A stretch of 64,000 nt of DNA from an uncultured Pseudomonadota bacterium (lineage in GTDB: Bacteria; Myxococcota_A; UBA9160; PR03). The notes beneath the pieces are model-generated. The model had not been told where the DNA came from. It ran no database searches and was given only the letters and a program-made list of their open reading frames with translations. Position numbers and translations under genes: made by a program. Every line of letters begins with the position of its first letter. The first letter of the stretch is position 1. Shown here piece by piece: positions 32,126-39,790 of the stretch. The stretch covers positions 1 through 64,000 of the forward strand of contig CAADGG010000063.1 in NCBI GenBank assembly GCA_900696485.1. Direction: 5' to 3'.

Positions 32126-33370
32126 TCACTTCACGGAGCCGGTCGGGATCTCGCGGAACGGCTTGTCCTTGTCGACACGGATCTCGGGCGGCAACCGCAG
32201 CACGCGCTCGGCGATGATGTTCTTGAGGATCTCGTCGGTGCCGCCGGCGATGCGCAAACCCGGCGTGCCGAGGTACATGCCCTGCCACAGCGCCTCCTGC
32301 GGCACGACGCCCCCATCGTCGGCGCCGCCCATCGCACCCTGGAGCTCGAGTGCGAAGTGCGCCATCTCCTGGCCCATCGGTGCGCCGATGGCCTTTCCGA
32401 TGGAGCCCTCCGGGCCCGGCGTCGCGCCGCGCGAGAGCGCCGACAGCGTCCGGTAGCTGGTGAACTGCAGACCCTTCGACTTGATGTAGAAGTCCGCGAG
32501 CTTCTGGCGCACGGCCGAGTCTTCGATCGCCGGACGGCCGTTGCGGCGCGCCTGTTGCGCGAGTTTCAGCAGATCCCGGAAGCGTCCGGCTCCGCCGCCG
32601 GCGCCGATCGCGACGCGCTCGTTCATCAGCGTCGTGATCGCGACGCGCCAGCCGTCGCCGACCCCGCCGAGGCGGTTGGCATCCGGCACGCGCACGTCGC
32701 TGAAGAACACCTCGTTGAAGCCCTGGCCGCCGTTGATCTGCTTGATCGGCCGGATCTCGATGCCCTTCGCCCGCATGTCGACGATGAAGTACGTGAGTCC
32801 GGCGTGCTTGGCGGCGTTCGGATCGGAGCGCGTGACGATCATGCCCCAGTCCGAGAAGTGCGCGCCGGTGCTCCAGATCTTCTGCCCGTTCAGCACCCAG
32901 TCAGAGCCGTCGCGAACGGCGCTGGTGCGGAGACCGGCGAGATCGCTGCCGGCATCCGGCTCGCTGAAGAGCTGACACCACACCACCTGCCCGCGCGCCA
33001 TGTCGCGCAGGTACTTCGCCTTCTGCTCGTCGCTGCCGTGCGCCATGATCGTCGGCCCGAGCATGCCGTGGCCGATCGAGTAGATGTTCGGCGGCGTGTC
33101 GAAGCGGGCCTCTTCCTGGCCCCACACCACCGCCTCGAGCCGGCCGAGCCCCTGCCCGCCGTACTCCTTCGGCCAGGTGAGGCACGCCCAACCCTCATCG
33201 AACTTCAGCGTCTGCCAGTCCTTGGCCTGCTGGATCACCTCGGCGCTCTCGCGCTCACCGAGCACGTTGGCCGCGATCGCGTCGGGATCCCGGGGTTTCA
33301 CGTGCTGCGCGAGCCAGGCGCGCGCCTTGGTGCGGAAGGCGGCTTCTTGCGGGGTGTCATTGAAGTCCAT
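32126..33370 (-). CDS. Acyl-CoA dehydrogenase, catalytic-type subunit of a paired enzyme
   Basis: 414 residues from ATG 33370. The N-terminal helical domain contains GWACLTWPKEYGGQGLG. The flavin domain has CQLFSEPDAGSDLAGLRTSA and WVLNGQKIWSTGAHFSDWGM. The C-terminal domain ends in GLRIAGGTDEILKNIIAERVLRLP. The GTDEI segment is where many family members carry the catalytic Glu and bind FAD. It follows a second, more divergent homologue at 33424-34560 by 53 bases. Two unequal acyl-CoA dehydrogenase genes in tandem is the arrangement of alpha2beta2 enzymes acting on sterol side-chain CoA esters. The substrate is unknown. Confidence 0.92.
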   Translation of the reverse strand: MDFNDTPQEAAFRTKARAWLAQHVKPRDPDAIAANVLGERESAEVIQQAKDWQTLKFDEGWACLTWPKEYGGQGLGRLEAVVWGQEEARFDTPPNIYSIGHGMLGPTIMAHGSDEQKAKYLRDMARGQVVWCQLFSEPDAGSDLAGLRTSAVRDGSDWVLNGQKIWSTGAHFSDWGMIVTRSDPNAAKHAGLTYFIVDMRAKGIEIRPIKQINGGQGFNEVFFSDVRVPDANRLGGVGDGWRVAITTLMNERVAIGAGGGAGRFRDLLKLAQQARRNGRPAIEDSAVRQKLADFYIKSKGLQFTSYRTLSALSRGATPGPEGSIGKAIGAPMGQEMAHFALELQGAMGGADDGGVVPQEALWQGMYLGTPGLRIAGGTDEILKNIIAERVLRLPPEIRVDKDKPFREIPTGSVK

Positions 33371-33423
33371 GATCGTTCCTCGTTGAAGTGTTCCCGTGGA
33401 GCGGAGCGGGCGTCGGGTCGGCG

Positions 33424-34560
33424 TCAGTCGTCGTGCGGGGAGGAGCCATCGCCCTGCCTCGCGACGAGGCGTGTCACCAGCATGTCCCGCCACGCGCTCG
33501 CGGATCCGATCGACGCCGCGAGCCAACGCGCGCGCCGATAGAACAGATGGCAATCGTACTCCCACGTGAAGCCGACACCACCGTAGATCTGGATCATCTC
33601 CTGCGCGGCGGTTTCGAACGCGTCGCTCGCGGCAGCGCGGAAGCTGCACGCGGCGAGCGGCAATTCGTCACTGCCGGAGCTCAGCGCCCAGGCCGCGTAG
33701 TAGCCGTTCGAACGCGCGATCTCGATCTTCGCGTAGAGGTCGGCGAAGCGGTGCTTGATCGCCTGGAACGACGCGATCGGACGCCCGAACGCGTAGCGGC
33801 CGAGCGCGAACTCGCGCGTCAGCTCCATCGCGCGCGTCGCGCCGCCGAGCTGCTCGAAGCCGATCACCACGGCGGCGCGATCGAGCAGCGCCGCGACGCG
33901 CTCGGCCCCACCGTCGGCCGCGCCGAGCCGTTCGGCCGGCGTGTCCTCGAACTCGATCTTCGCGAGCGAGCGCGACGGATCGAACGACGTGATCCGGGTG
34001 CGGGTCACGCCGGCGGCGCCGAGATCGACGAGCGCCAGCACCGGCCCGCGCTCCCCCTGTGCGACGACCACGGCCACCCCCACCGCCTCCCCGTCGAGCA
34101 CCGGCAGTTTGGTGCCGCGGAGCTTGCCGTCGGCAAAGCGCACGGTCACCGAGTCGGCGTCGGTCTCGCCCGGCCCCTCCGCCAGCGCGAAGGTTCCGAT
34201 CGCATCGCCGGCCGCGAGCCGCGGGAGCCACTGCTGCTTCTGCGCGTCGCTGCCGTACGCGAGGATCGCCTCGGTACAGAGGGCGACCGACGACGAGAAC
34301 GGAATCGGCGCCAGCGAGCGGCCGATCTCCTCGGCGATCAACACCAGCTCGAGATAGCCGAGGCCGGCGCCGCCGTGTTCCTCCGGGATGACCGCACCGA
34401 GCCAGCCCATCTCGGCAGCACCCTTCCACAGCGCGGGATCGAGTGCGGCGTCGGCGCTTTCGAGAACCCCGCGGCAGATATCGAGACCGGCGTGCTTGGT
34501 GAGGAAATCCCGCGCCGTCTGCTGGACGAACTGCTGGTCCTCGGAAAACTCGAGATTCAT
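33424..34560 (-). CDS. Acyl-CoA dehydrogenase, partner subunit
   Basis: 378 residues from ATG 34560. MNLEFSEDQQFVQQTARDFL opens the helical domain, followed by MGWLGAVIPEEHGGAGLGYLEL. The middle flavin domain is weak: AEGPGETDADS replaces the usual TEPxAGSD and the WVLNGxK block is degraded to FADGKLRGTK. The C-terminal domain keeps YAFGRPIASFQAIKHRFADL and QIYGGVGFTWEYDCHLFYRRA. Loss of the flavin-loop residues in one of two adjacent genes supports a heteromeric enzyme in which this chain is mainly structural or completes the FAD site of the other. Confidence 0.88.
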   Translation of the reverse strand: MNLEFSEDQQFVQQTARDFLTKHAGLDICRGVLESADAALDPALWKGAAEMGWLGAVIPEEHGGAGLGYLELVLIAEEIGRSLAPIPFSSSVALCTEAILAYGSDAQKQQWLPRLAAGDAIGTFALAEGPGETDADSVTVRFADGKLRGTKLPVLDGEAVGVAVVVAQGERGPVLALVDLGAAGVTRTRITSFDPSRSLAKIEFEDTPAERLGAADGGAERVAALLDRAAVVIGFEQLGGATRAMELTREFALGRYAFGRPIASFQAIKHRFADLYAKIEIARSNGYYAAWALSSGSDELPLAACSFRAAASDAFETAAQEMIQIYGGVGFTWEYDCHLFYRRARWLAASIGSASAWRDMLVTRLVARQGDGSSPHDD

Positions 34561-34771
34561 CCCGCAACTCCTCTTGACTCGAAAATCAATGTGCGCGCAT
34601 CATAGCGCGCGGGACGAGGCTGCCAGGGCCTCCGATGCCGGCCCGCGCCGACGGACGGGCCTCCCTCGTGCGCGCTACCAGCGCAGGCGTGGCAAACCAG
34701 CCGCTCTCTCCGCATGCGGCCGTCCGGGCCCTCGTACGAACGGATCCGGACGCCGGGCAACCAGCTCTCAG

Positions 34772-35500
34772 TCAGTGCGTCAACAACGGACGCGGTGCAG
34801 ACGGAGCCCCGGCCGAGCGCACCTGCTCGTAGACAGGCAGCGGTCCCAACCGGAGATCCTGGCGCAGCCGATCGAGCGGCTGCGACAGCAACGCTTCCCA
34901 GTCGAGATCCACGAGCCAGGTCGCGCGACGACCGCGGCGGAAGGCCTCGCGAATCAGCCGGCCCGGTTCCGAGCGCAACCCGGCCCGTCGCAGCACCACC
35001 AAGACCATGAAGCCGATCCCGAGGTTCCACGTCTGCGCGAACGTGAATGCCAGGACGGCCGCCTCGCCGAGCAGATCCCGTCCGTAGCCGGCCACCACGT
35101 GGAACACGTCGTGCAGGTCACGCAGGCGGTTGCCGAAGATCCGCCGCTCCTCGTCGAGGCCGTCGCGGGGTTCACGGAAGCCGGCCTCACTGGCCGCGAT
35201 CAGTCCTTGGGCGCTCAGCTCTTCGGACTCGTAGAAGTCGGCGAGCGCCTGCCCGAGGGAGTTCGCCGGCATGGCGCGCAGCTTGCCGAGGTCACCGATC
35301 AGATCCACGAGGTTGCGCCGCTCAGCCAGGATCCGGGCGCCGGTGGGGGAACGGCGGAAGCGCCGGTAGAGGCGCTCGCCCGAACCACCCGACATCGCCG
35401 CGATGACCTTGAAAGCCTGGGCCGTATCGTCCGGATTCTCGAGCAGCGCGCGCATGGCGGCACGGGCCTCGCGCAGTCGGATGGGGTTGCGAGTACTCAT
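34772..35500 (-). CDS. Coq4-family protein (ubiquinone biosynthesis type)
   Basis: 242 residues from ATG 35500, with AGGAGG upstream; the longer frame to 35683 has no ribosome site and crosses the palindrome at 35625-35666. The family hallmark is RLRDLHDVFHVVAGYGRDLLGE (about 140-160), with the HDxxHxxxGY metal site. LADFYESEELSA and WNLGIGFMVL also fit. Coq4 proteins bind a polyprenyl quinone intermediate and in recent work act in ring decarboxylation/hydroxylation of coenzyme Q precursors. In bacteria they also occur in lineages lacking complete ubiquinone genes, so the substrate here is open. It lies 211 bases upstream of the acyl-CoA dehydrogenase pair on the same strand. Confidence 0.8.
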   Translation of the reverse strand: MSTRNPIRLREARAAMRALLENPDDTAQAFKVIAAMSGGSGERLYRRFRRSPTGARILAERRNLVDLIGDLGKLRAMPANSLGQALADFYESEELSAQGLIAASEAGFREPRDGLDEERRIFGNRLRDLHDVFHVVAGYGRDLLGEAAVLAFTFAQTWNLGIGFMVLVVLRRAGLRSEPGRLIREAFRRGRRATWLVDLDWEALLSQPLDRLRQDLRLGPLPVYEQVRSAGAPSAPRPLLTH

Positions 35501-35624
35501 GCGCGACCTCCTGGACCCGACGACGAGTCGCCGGGGGTTCGGTACGGCGGAACCGGGAATCGTCGGGGAACGAGGCGCCCTCTTCGAAACTCCCGGAGCC
35601 ATGCACTTGCAGGCTCTCAGCACG

Positions 35625-35666
35625 AGCGCAAACAAGGTATGACGGAAGTCATACCTTGTTTGCGCT
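35625..35666. promoter_or_regulatory. Perfect 19-bp-arm palindrome, operator-like
   Basis: AGCGCAAACAAGGTATGAC at 35625-35643 and its exact reverse complement at 35648-35666 flank a GGAA spacer. The core ATGAC-N4-GTCAT resembles TetR-family operators. It lies 125-166 bases upstream of the Coq4-like start and about 70 bases after the stop of the halogenase-family gene, both on the minus strand. It could therefore be an operator for coq4 or a terminator of the upstream gene; there is no T-run on either side, which favours an operator. Confidence 0.7.
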
Positions 35667-35736
35667 GCACGCGCGGCGGGCAACGCGGCGCCGGCGCGAC
35701 CGAGTCACGGCAACCGCGCTTCGCGGATGTCTTCGA

Positions 35737-37314
35737 TCAGCCGTCGACGAGCGACGCAGCCGTCGCGAACCAGGCGAGTGGCCGGTCTTCCCGCGGCGTC
35801 GCCGGGGCTCCGTCCTCCAGCAGATCCAGAGCCTGCCGGCGAACCGTGTTGAAGATCTTCTGCACGCGCTGCATCGTCTCGCGTTCCGAGTAGTGCCGGC
35901 CGAGCTGCTCGAGAAAGCCGATGCCGTCCCGGCCCTCCGAGTACTCGCCCAGGTTGCGGCGGTGATAGGCCCCCCGCTCGCTGAGATGCTTCTCGACCTG
36001 CACGAACAACGCCGCAAAGTTCGCAAGGGCTCCGAGGACCCGCTTGCGCTGGGCGAGCTGCCTCTTGAGATAGCCGAGGTCGAGATGGCGATCGAACAGG
36101 TACGGCGCGAGCCACAGGGCGTAGTAGCAGCCGACGTCCAGATCCCACTTGAGCTTGCAGACTTCGTAGCTCCCGAGGACCGGATACAGCCCCCGGTACA
36201 GCTGCAGCGCGGCCTCGAAGCGGAACTGGAGGAACTGCTCGTAGAGCTCGGTGCGTTCGGCCAGCGCTGCGGTGGGCTCGCCGGCCAGATCCCGTGCGAT
36301 CAGATCCGCGAGGAAGTCGTTCTCGAGTGCAATGAAGTCCGTTCCGGGGCTGTAGAACGGATCGGGAAAGGCAGAGGCTTCGCCGACGAGTCCCCAGCGA
36401 TCCGGGGACAGGAAGCGGCGGGTTCCGTAGGCGAGATGGCCGGAGCTCTGGGTGGCGATCGGTGTGGCGGATTCGAGCAGCGAGGCAACGGCGCGGTGCT
36501 GGCGCAGCCACGCGAGAAAGCCGTCCTGGCTCGCGTGGCGAGGATCGTAATGCGGCTGCTCACAGACGACGCCGATGCTCGTGACGCCCTCCTGCAGCGG
36601 GATGAACCAGATCCAATAGCCGCGGTAGACGAAATGCAGCGTCGAGAGCCGGCGCGTCGTGTAGTGCACGCGGCTCCGGAACGAGTCGGGACCCATCTGG
36701 TCGATATCGGCGACGCCGCGGAACCAGCCCCAGATGGCTGCGTTGTCGAGCACCGTCTCGTCGACGTGCAGATCGAGCTGCCGGGCCAGGAGCCGGCCGC
36801 GACCGCTGGCATCGACGAGCCAGCGCGACGTGAAGCTCCGAGTCCCTTCGGCATCCGACGCGACCAGATGGTGCGGGAGACCGCCCTGCCCCACCTCGAT
36901 CTTCTCGACGCGGACACCGTGATGGACCTCGACGCCATCCCGCCCGCTCTGCTCGAGCAGGTCCCGCTCGAGGCGGCTGCGATCGATCTGGAACGCGGGA
37001 TGGAACGGCAGCGACGCAGAGCCGATCTCGCTCATCGCCGGGAGGGCCGCGTCGTGCTCGGCGGTATCGAAGAAGAAGCGCAGCCCGTTCTTCGGGAAGT
37101 GCCGGTCGTAGAGCTCGCTGGACAGCCCGAGCCGCCGGATCAAGTAGTGGCTCCCCAGCTCAACGATGGATTCGCCGATGTTGTGGGTATACGCGCTCTT
37201 CTTCTCGAAGACCGCGATGCGGAGCCCTGGGTGCGCGCGCGAGAGCTGGCGTGCCAGCAGGCTGCCCGCGAGACCCCCTCCCACGATGGCGACGTCGAGC
37301 GGCTGTGCCTGCAT
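35737..37314 (-). CDS. Flavin-dependent halogenase-family FAD protein (first of a divergent pair)
   Basis: 525 residues from ATG 37314. DVAIVGGGLAGSLLARQL (7-24) is the FAD-binding GxGxxG turn and NIGESIVE (46-53) the family's GES block. The flavin-halogenase signature WxWxIP is present as WIWFIP (234-239). K75 in PKNGLRF sits where the catalytic lysine of tryptophan-halogenase-type enzymes is expected. GLVGEASAFPDPFYSPGTDFI is the second FAD block. A C-terminal domain of about 150 residues is helical. By family it would chlorinate or brominate an aromatic or olefinic substrate using FADH2 and O2; a plain monooxygenase or reductase role is possible. It is divergent from a second homologue at 37545. 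Confidence 0.78.
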   Translation of the reverse strand: MQAQPLDVAIVGGGLAGSLLARQLSRAHPGLRIAVFEKKSAYTHNIGESIVELGSHYLIRRLGLSSELYDRHFPKNGLRFFFDTAEHDAALPAMSEIGSASLPFHPAFQIDRSRLERDLLEQSGRDGVEVHHGVRVEKIEVGQGGLPHHLVASDAEGTRSFTSRWLVDASGRGRLLARQLDLHVDETVLDNAAIWGWFRGVADIDQMGPDSFRSRVHYTTRRLSTLHFVYRGYWIWFIPLQEGVTSIGVVCEQPHYDPRHASQDGFLAWLRQHRAVASLLESATPIATQSSGHLAYGTRRFLSPDRWGLVGEASAFPDPFYSPGTDFIALENDFLADLIARDLAGEPTAALAERTELYEQFLQFRFEAALQLYRGLYPVLGSYEVCKLKWDLDVGCYYALWLAPYLFDRHLDLGYLKRQLAQRKRVLGALANFAALFVQVEKHLSERGAYHRRNLGEYSEGRDGIGFLEQLGRHYSERETMQRVQKIFNTVRRQALDLLEDGAPATPREDRPLAWFATAASLVDG

Positions 37315-37443
37315 GCCCCGGCGAGTGTACGCCGACCGCGGGCCGGGGGGTATCGGCCGAACGGCCGATGCCACGCCGGGGGAACAGCGGTATCTGTCGG
37401 CCAGCTTGACGGCCAGATCTCGGGCCGGACCCGGAGTCCGCCC

Positions 37444-37517
37444 GCTCACGCTCGCTCGCTCACGCTCGCTCACTCAGTTCGGCCGGCTGCTCGGGCCGGC
37501 CGGCTGCACGGGCCGGC
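37444..37517 (+). repeat. Short repeats in the divergent halogenase promoter region
   Basis: A GCTCACGCTC unit recurs at 37444-37473. It is followed by two GGCCGGCTGC-CGGGCCGGCC segments (about 37481-37517), which are also self-complementary. They occupy much of the 230-base space between the two divergent start codons, where both promoters must lie. No clear -10/-35 pair is seen on either strand. Confidence 0.6.
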
Positions 37518-37544
37518 CGGCGGTCCGTCGTGCCGGAGGAGTCG

Positions 37545-38795
37545 ATGAGAAGACCCGTTCGCCGCGTCGCCATCGTCGGAGCCGGTCCCGCCGGTTCCGC
37601 CCTCGCCTTCTACCTGGGCCGCGCCGGCCTTCGCGTGGCCCTCTACGACCGCAAGAGCCGCCCGCCGATCGTCGTCGGCGAGTCCCTGATCCCGGCCACG
37701 ATCCCGTTCCTGCGCGAACTCGGCATCGAGGACGAGGTGCGGCGCTACAGCACGCTCAAGAACGGCGCCACGTTCGTGCTCGATTCCGACGAGGTGCGGA
37801 GCTTCCGCTTCGCCGATGTCCGCAAGGCCCGGACCCGCTATGCCTACAACGTCCCGCGCGATCTCTTCGACGCCTCGCTCGCGAAGGTCGCGGAGCGCTC
37901 GGGGGCCCAGATCGTGCGGCAGACCGCGAAGCTGGAACGGGTTCCGGGCAGCGATCGCGTGACGCTGAGCGCGGAGAGCCTCGCCGCGTGCGAGGACTTC
38001 CTCGGGGGTCCGCCGGATCTGATCGTCGAGGCTGGGGGCCGGGCGCGTCTGCTGCCGAACCTGCTCGACCTCCCGTCCGAGGCCGGCCGCCGCAAGGACA
38101 CCGCGCTGTTCGCGCACTGTGGCGGAGTTCCGCAGATCGTCGAGGGCGACGTCCACATCGACCGGCTCGAGCGGGGCTGGAGCTGGCGGATTCCGCTGCC
38201 CGGCAAGATGTCGGTCGGGCTCGTGATCGACGGCGACGTCATCAAGAAGTTCGGCGAGAGCAGCGCGGAGCAGTACGACAACTACCTACAGCACGATCCG
38301 GTGATCGCGCGCTGGGGCTCTGCGCCTCGGCGTCTCACTCCGGTGTTGAAATTCAGCGCCTATCAGCTCGTGACGACCCGGGCCGTCGGGGATGGCTGGG
38401 TGCTGCTCGGGGACAGCTTCGGCTTCGTCGATCCGGTCTTCTCGAGCGGCCTGCTGCTGGCCTTCGACAGCGCCAAACGGCTCTCGACGGCCCTTCTGAG
38501 CGGCGGCGGACCCGTCTCTCTCCGTGCCTACGAGAACCACGTGCGCAGCCACCTGCGCGTATGGCACCGCACGATCGAGCACTTCTACAACGGCCGATTC
38601 TTCACGTTGTTCCGGGTCGGCCAGGCGGTCCAGACGACGACGCCGGGGCGCCTGGTGAACTTCCATCTGCAGAAGCACATTCCCCGCGTCATCACCGGCG
38701 AGGGATCGACGAGCCGCTATAGCGCCTGGCTCGTCGATTTCATGTGCCGTCGCGGACTGCTCGAGAACGACCCGGTCGCGCTCGCGATCCGGTAG
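37545..38795 (+). CDS. Flavin-dependent halogenase-family FAD protein (second of a divergent pair)
   Basis: 416 residues from ATG 37545, five bases after GGAGGAG; GTG 37530 in the same frame is less likely. VAIVGAGPAGSALAF (8-22) is the FAD turn and VGESLIP (44-50) the GES block. K72 in LKNGATF matches the catalytic lysine position. GWSWRIPLPG (211-220) carries the diagnostic WxWxIP motif. VLLGDSFGFVDPVFSSG is the second FAD block. The length is near that of compact halogenases for carrier-bound or free phenolic substrates, shorter than tryptophan halogenases. No flavin reductase, PKS or NRPS gene is in the window, so the scaffold to be halogenated is unknown. Confidence 0.82.
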   Translation: MRRPVRRVAIVGAGPAGSALAFYLGRAGLRVALYDRKSRPPIVVGESLIPATIPFLRELGIEDEVRRYSTLKNGATFVLDSDEVRSFRFADVRKARTRYAYNVPRDLFDASLAKVAERSGAQIVRQTAKLERVPGSDRVTLSAESLAACEDFLGGPPDLIVEAGGRARLLPNLLDLPSEAGRRKDTALFAHCGGVPQIVEGDVHIDRLERGWSWRIPLPGKMSVGLVIDGDVIKKFGESSAEQYDNYLQHDPVIARWGSAPRRLTPVLKFSAYQLVTTRAVGDGWVLLGDSFGFVDPVFSSGLLLAFDSAKRLSTALLSGGGPVSLRAYENHVRSHLRVWHRTIEHFYNGRFFTLFRVGQAVQTTTPGRLVNFHLQKHIPRVITGEGSTSRYSAWLVDFMCRRGLLENDPVALAIR

Positions 38796-38821
38796 CGCCG
38801 GCATCCACGCGCCGACGGCGC

Positions 38822-39436
38822 CTACAGGTACAGCAAGACGTAGAGGACGGGCCACAGCCCGACCGCGAAGTACCAGAGGATCTGCGCGGCCAGGAAAGTG
38901 CCGGCGCGCAGGGATCCGTGCGGAGGGACATCGTCTCGGAGCGGATGCAGGCGCCACCAGGCAAAGCCCAGGAAGAGCAGGCCGCCGAGTACCGTCGCCG
39001 CGTGCAGCGCCATGATGAGATAGAAGAACTGGCCGTGGTGACTCGGGGTCAGGTCGAGCCCGCGCCGGAGCACGCCGGCCCAGACGACGCCCTGGAAGAA
39101 CAAGAAGAAGGCGCCGAGCGCGATGGCCGCCAGCATCTGGGGGCCGATCCGGGCTTCCGGGTTCTGCCAGGCGCGAGAGGCCCGGAACACCAGCGCGCCA
39201 CTGGCCAGCAGTGCAGCACTGTTGAGAAGGGTTTCTCCCCGCGGGAACCACGGCTGCCCGCTCGGCGGCCACGAAGCGCCCGCGGATGCGCGCGTCAGCA
39301 GGAATGCGCTCACCATCCCGACGAACATCAGCGCCTGCAGGATCACGATGAGGGAGGTGGCGACGACGGTCCCCGCCACGGGGGTCTTCCGGAGGCTCCG
39401 ATGCGGCTGCAGCCGGACGACCTTCTGCTCGCTCAC
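38822..39436 (-). CDS. Cytochrome c oxidase subunit III / NorE-like membrane protein
   Basis: 204 residues from GTG 39436. Five to six hydrophobic helices are visible. FFYLIMALHAATVLGGLLFLGFAWWRLHPLR and AQILWYFAVGLWPVLYVLLYL are the typical C-terminal COX3 blocks, and PSHHGQFF precedes them. The length (about 200) equals NorE-type members rather than full COX3 (about 260). NorE proteins accompany nitric oxide reductases. Here the gene is divergent from the NO-dismutase/reductase homologue at 39791, which supports that association. No COX1 or COX2 gene is in the window. The name norE is not certain enough to assign. Confidence 0.78.
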   Translation of the reverse strand: MSEQKVVRLQPHRSLRKTPVAGTVVATSLIVILQALMFVGMVSAFLLTRASAGASWPPSGQPWFPRGETLLNSAALLASGALVFRASRAWQNPEARIGPQMLAAIALGAFFLFFQGVVWAGVLRRGLDLTPSHHGQFFYLIMALHAATVLGGLLFLGFAWWRLHPLRDDVPPHGSLRAGTFLAAQILWYFAVGLWPVLYVLLYL

Positions 39437-39790
39437 GGAAGGCGTCTCCTGGTGAACTCCCGCTTTGGTGCCCGGAGCCGCACGCCTCGACGGCAGGCCC
39501 CCGCTCCGGACTGCCCGCAGCCGGACGGAAGGCCGATCACGCGGCGAGAATCTGTGCGCAAGAGGCGGCCCCTCGTCCTGAACGGCCTGAGCTCCGAGCC
39601 GCGCGGGAAGCGGGCGGCCGGAGGCCCCGGATGGATAGGACTCGTTGCGCGATCGGCATCCGTCAAACGGCCGATGCGCCCCCCCGCGGTGACATCCTAC
39701 GATTCGCTCCAAGGCCCACGAGGCCGAGGTGAACGTCACGACGGATTTGTTCTGCCCTGCGTCGCCGCCATGCAGGCGGAGGAGCCAAAA
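39437..39790. other. 354-base divergent gap between the NorE-like and NO-dismutase-like genes
   Basis: Both promoters should lie here. I see no FNR/DNR box (TTGAT-N4-ATCAA), no NsrR-type dyad and no convincing -10/-35 pair. A weak dyad, ATCGGC-atCCGT-caa-ACGGccGAT, lies near 39652-39678. The only clear element is the GGCGGAGGAG ribosome site at 39775-39784 for the downstream gene. Confidence 0.5.

Noticed and set aside
39652..39678. Dyad in the nod promoter gap as a specific regulator site.
   Set aside because: The dyad is short and imperfect and does not match FNR, NsrR or NorR consensus; recorded only within the gap entry.
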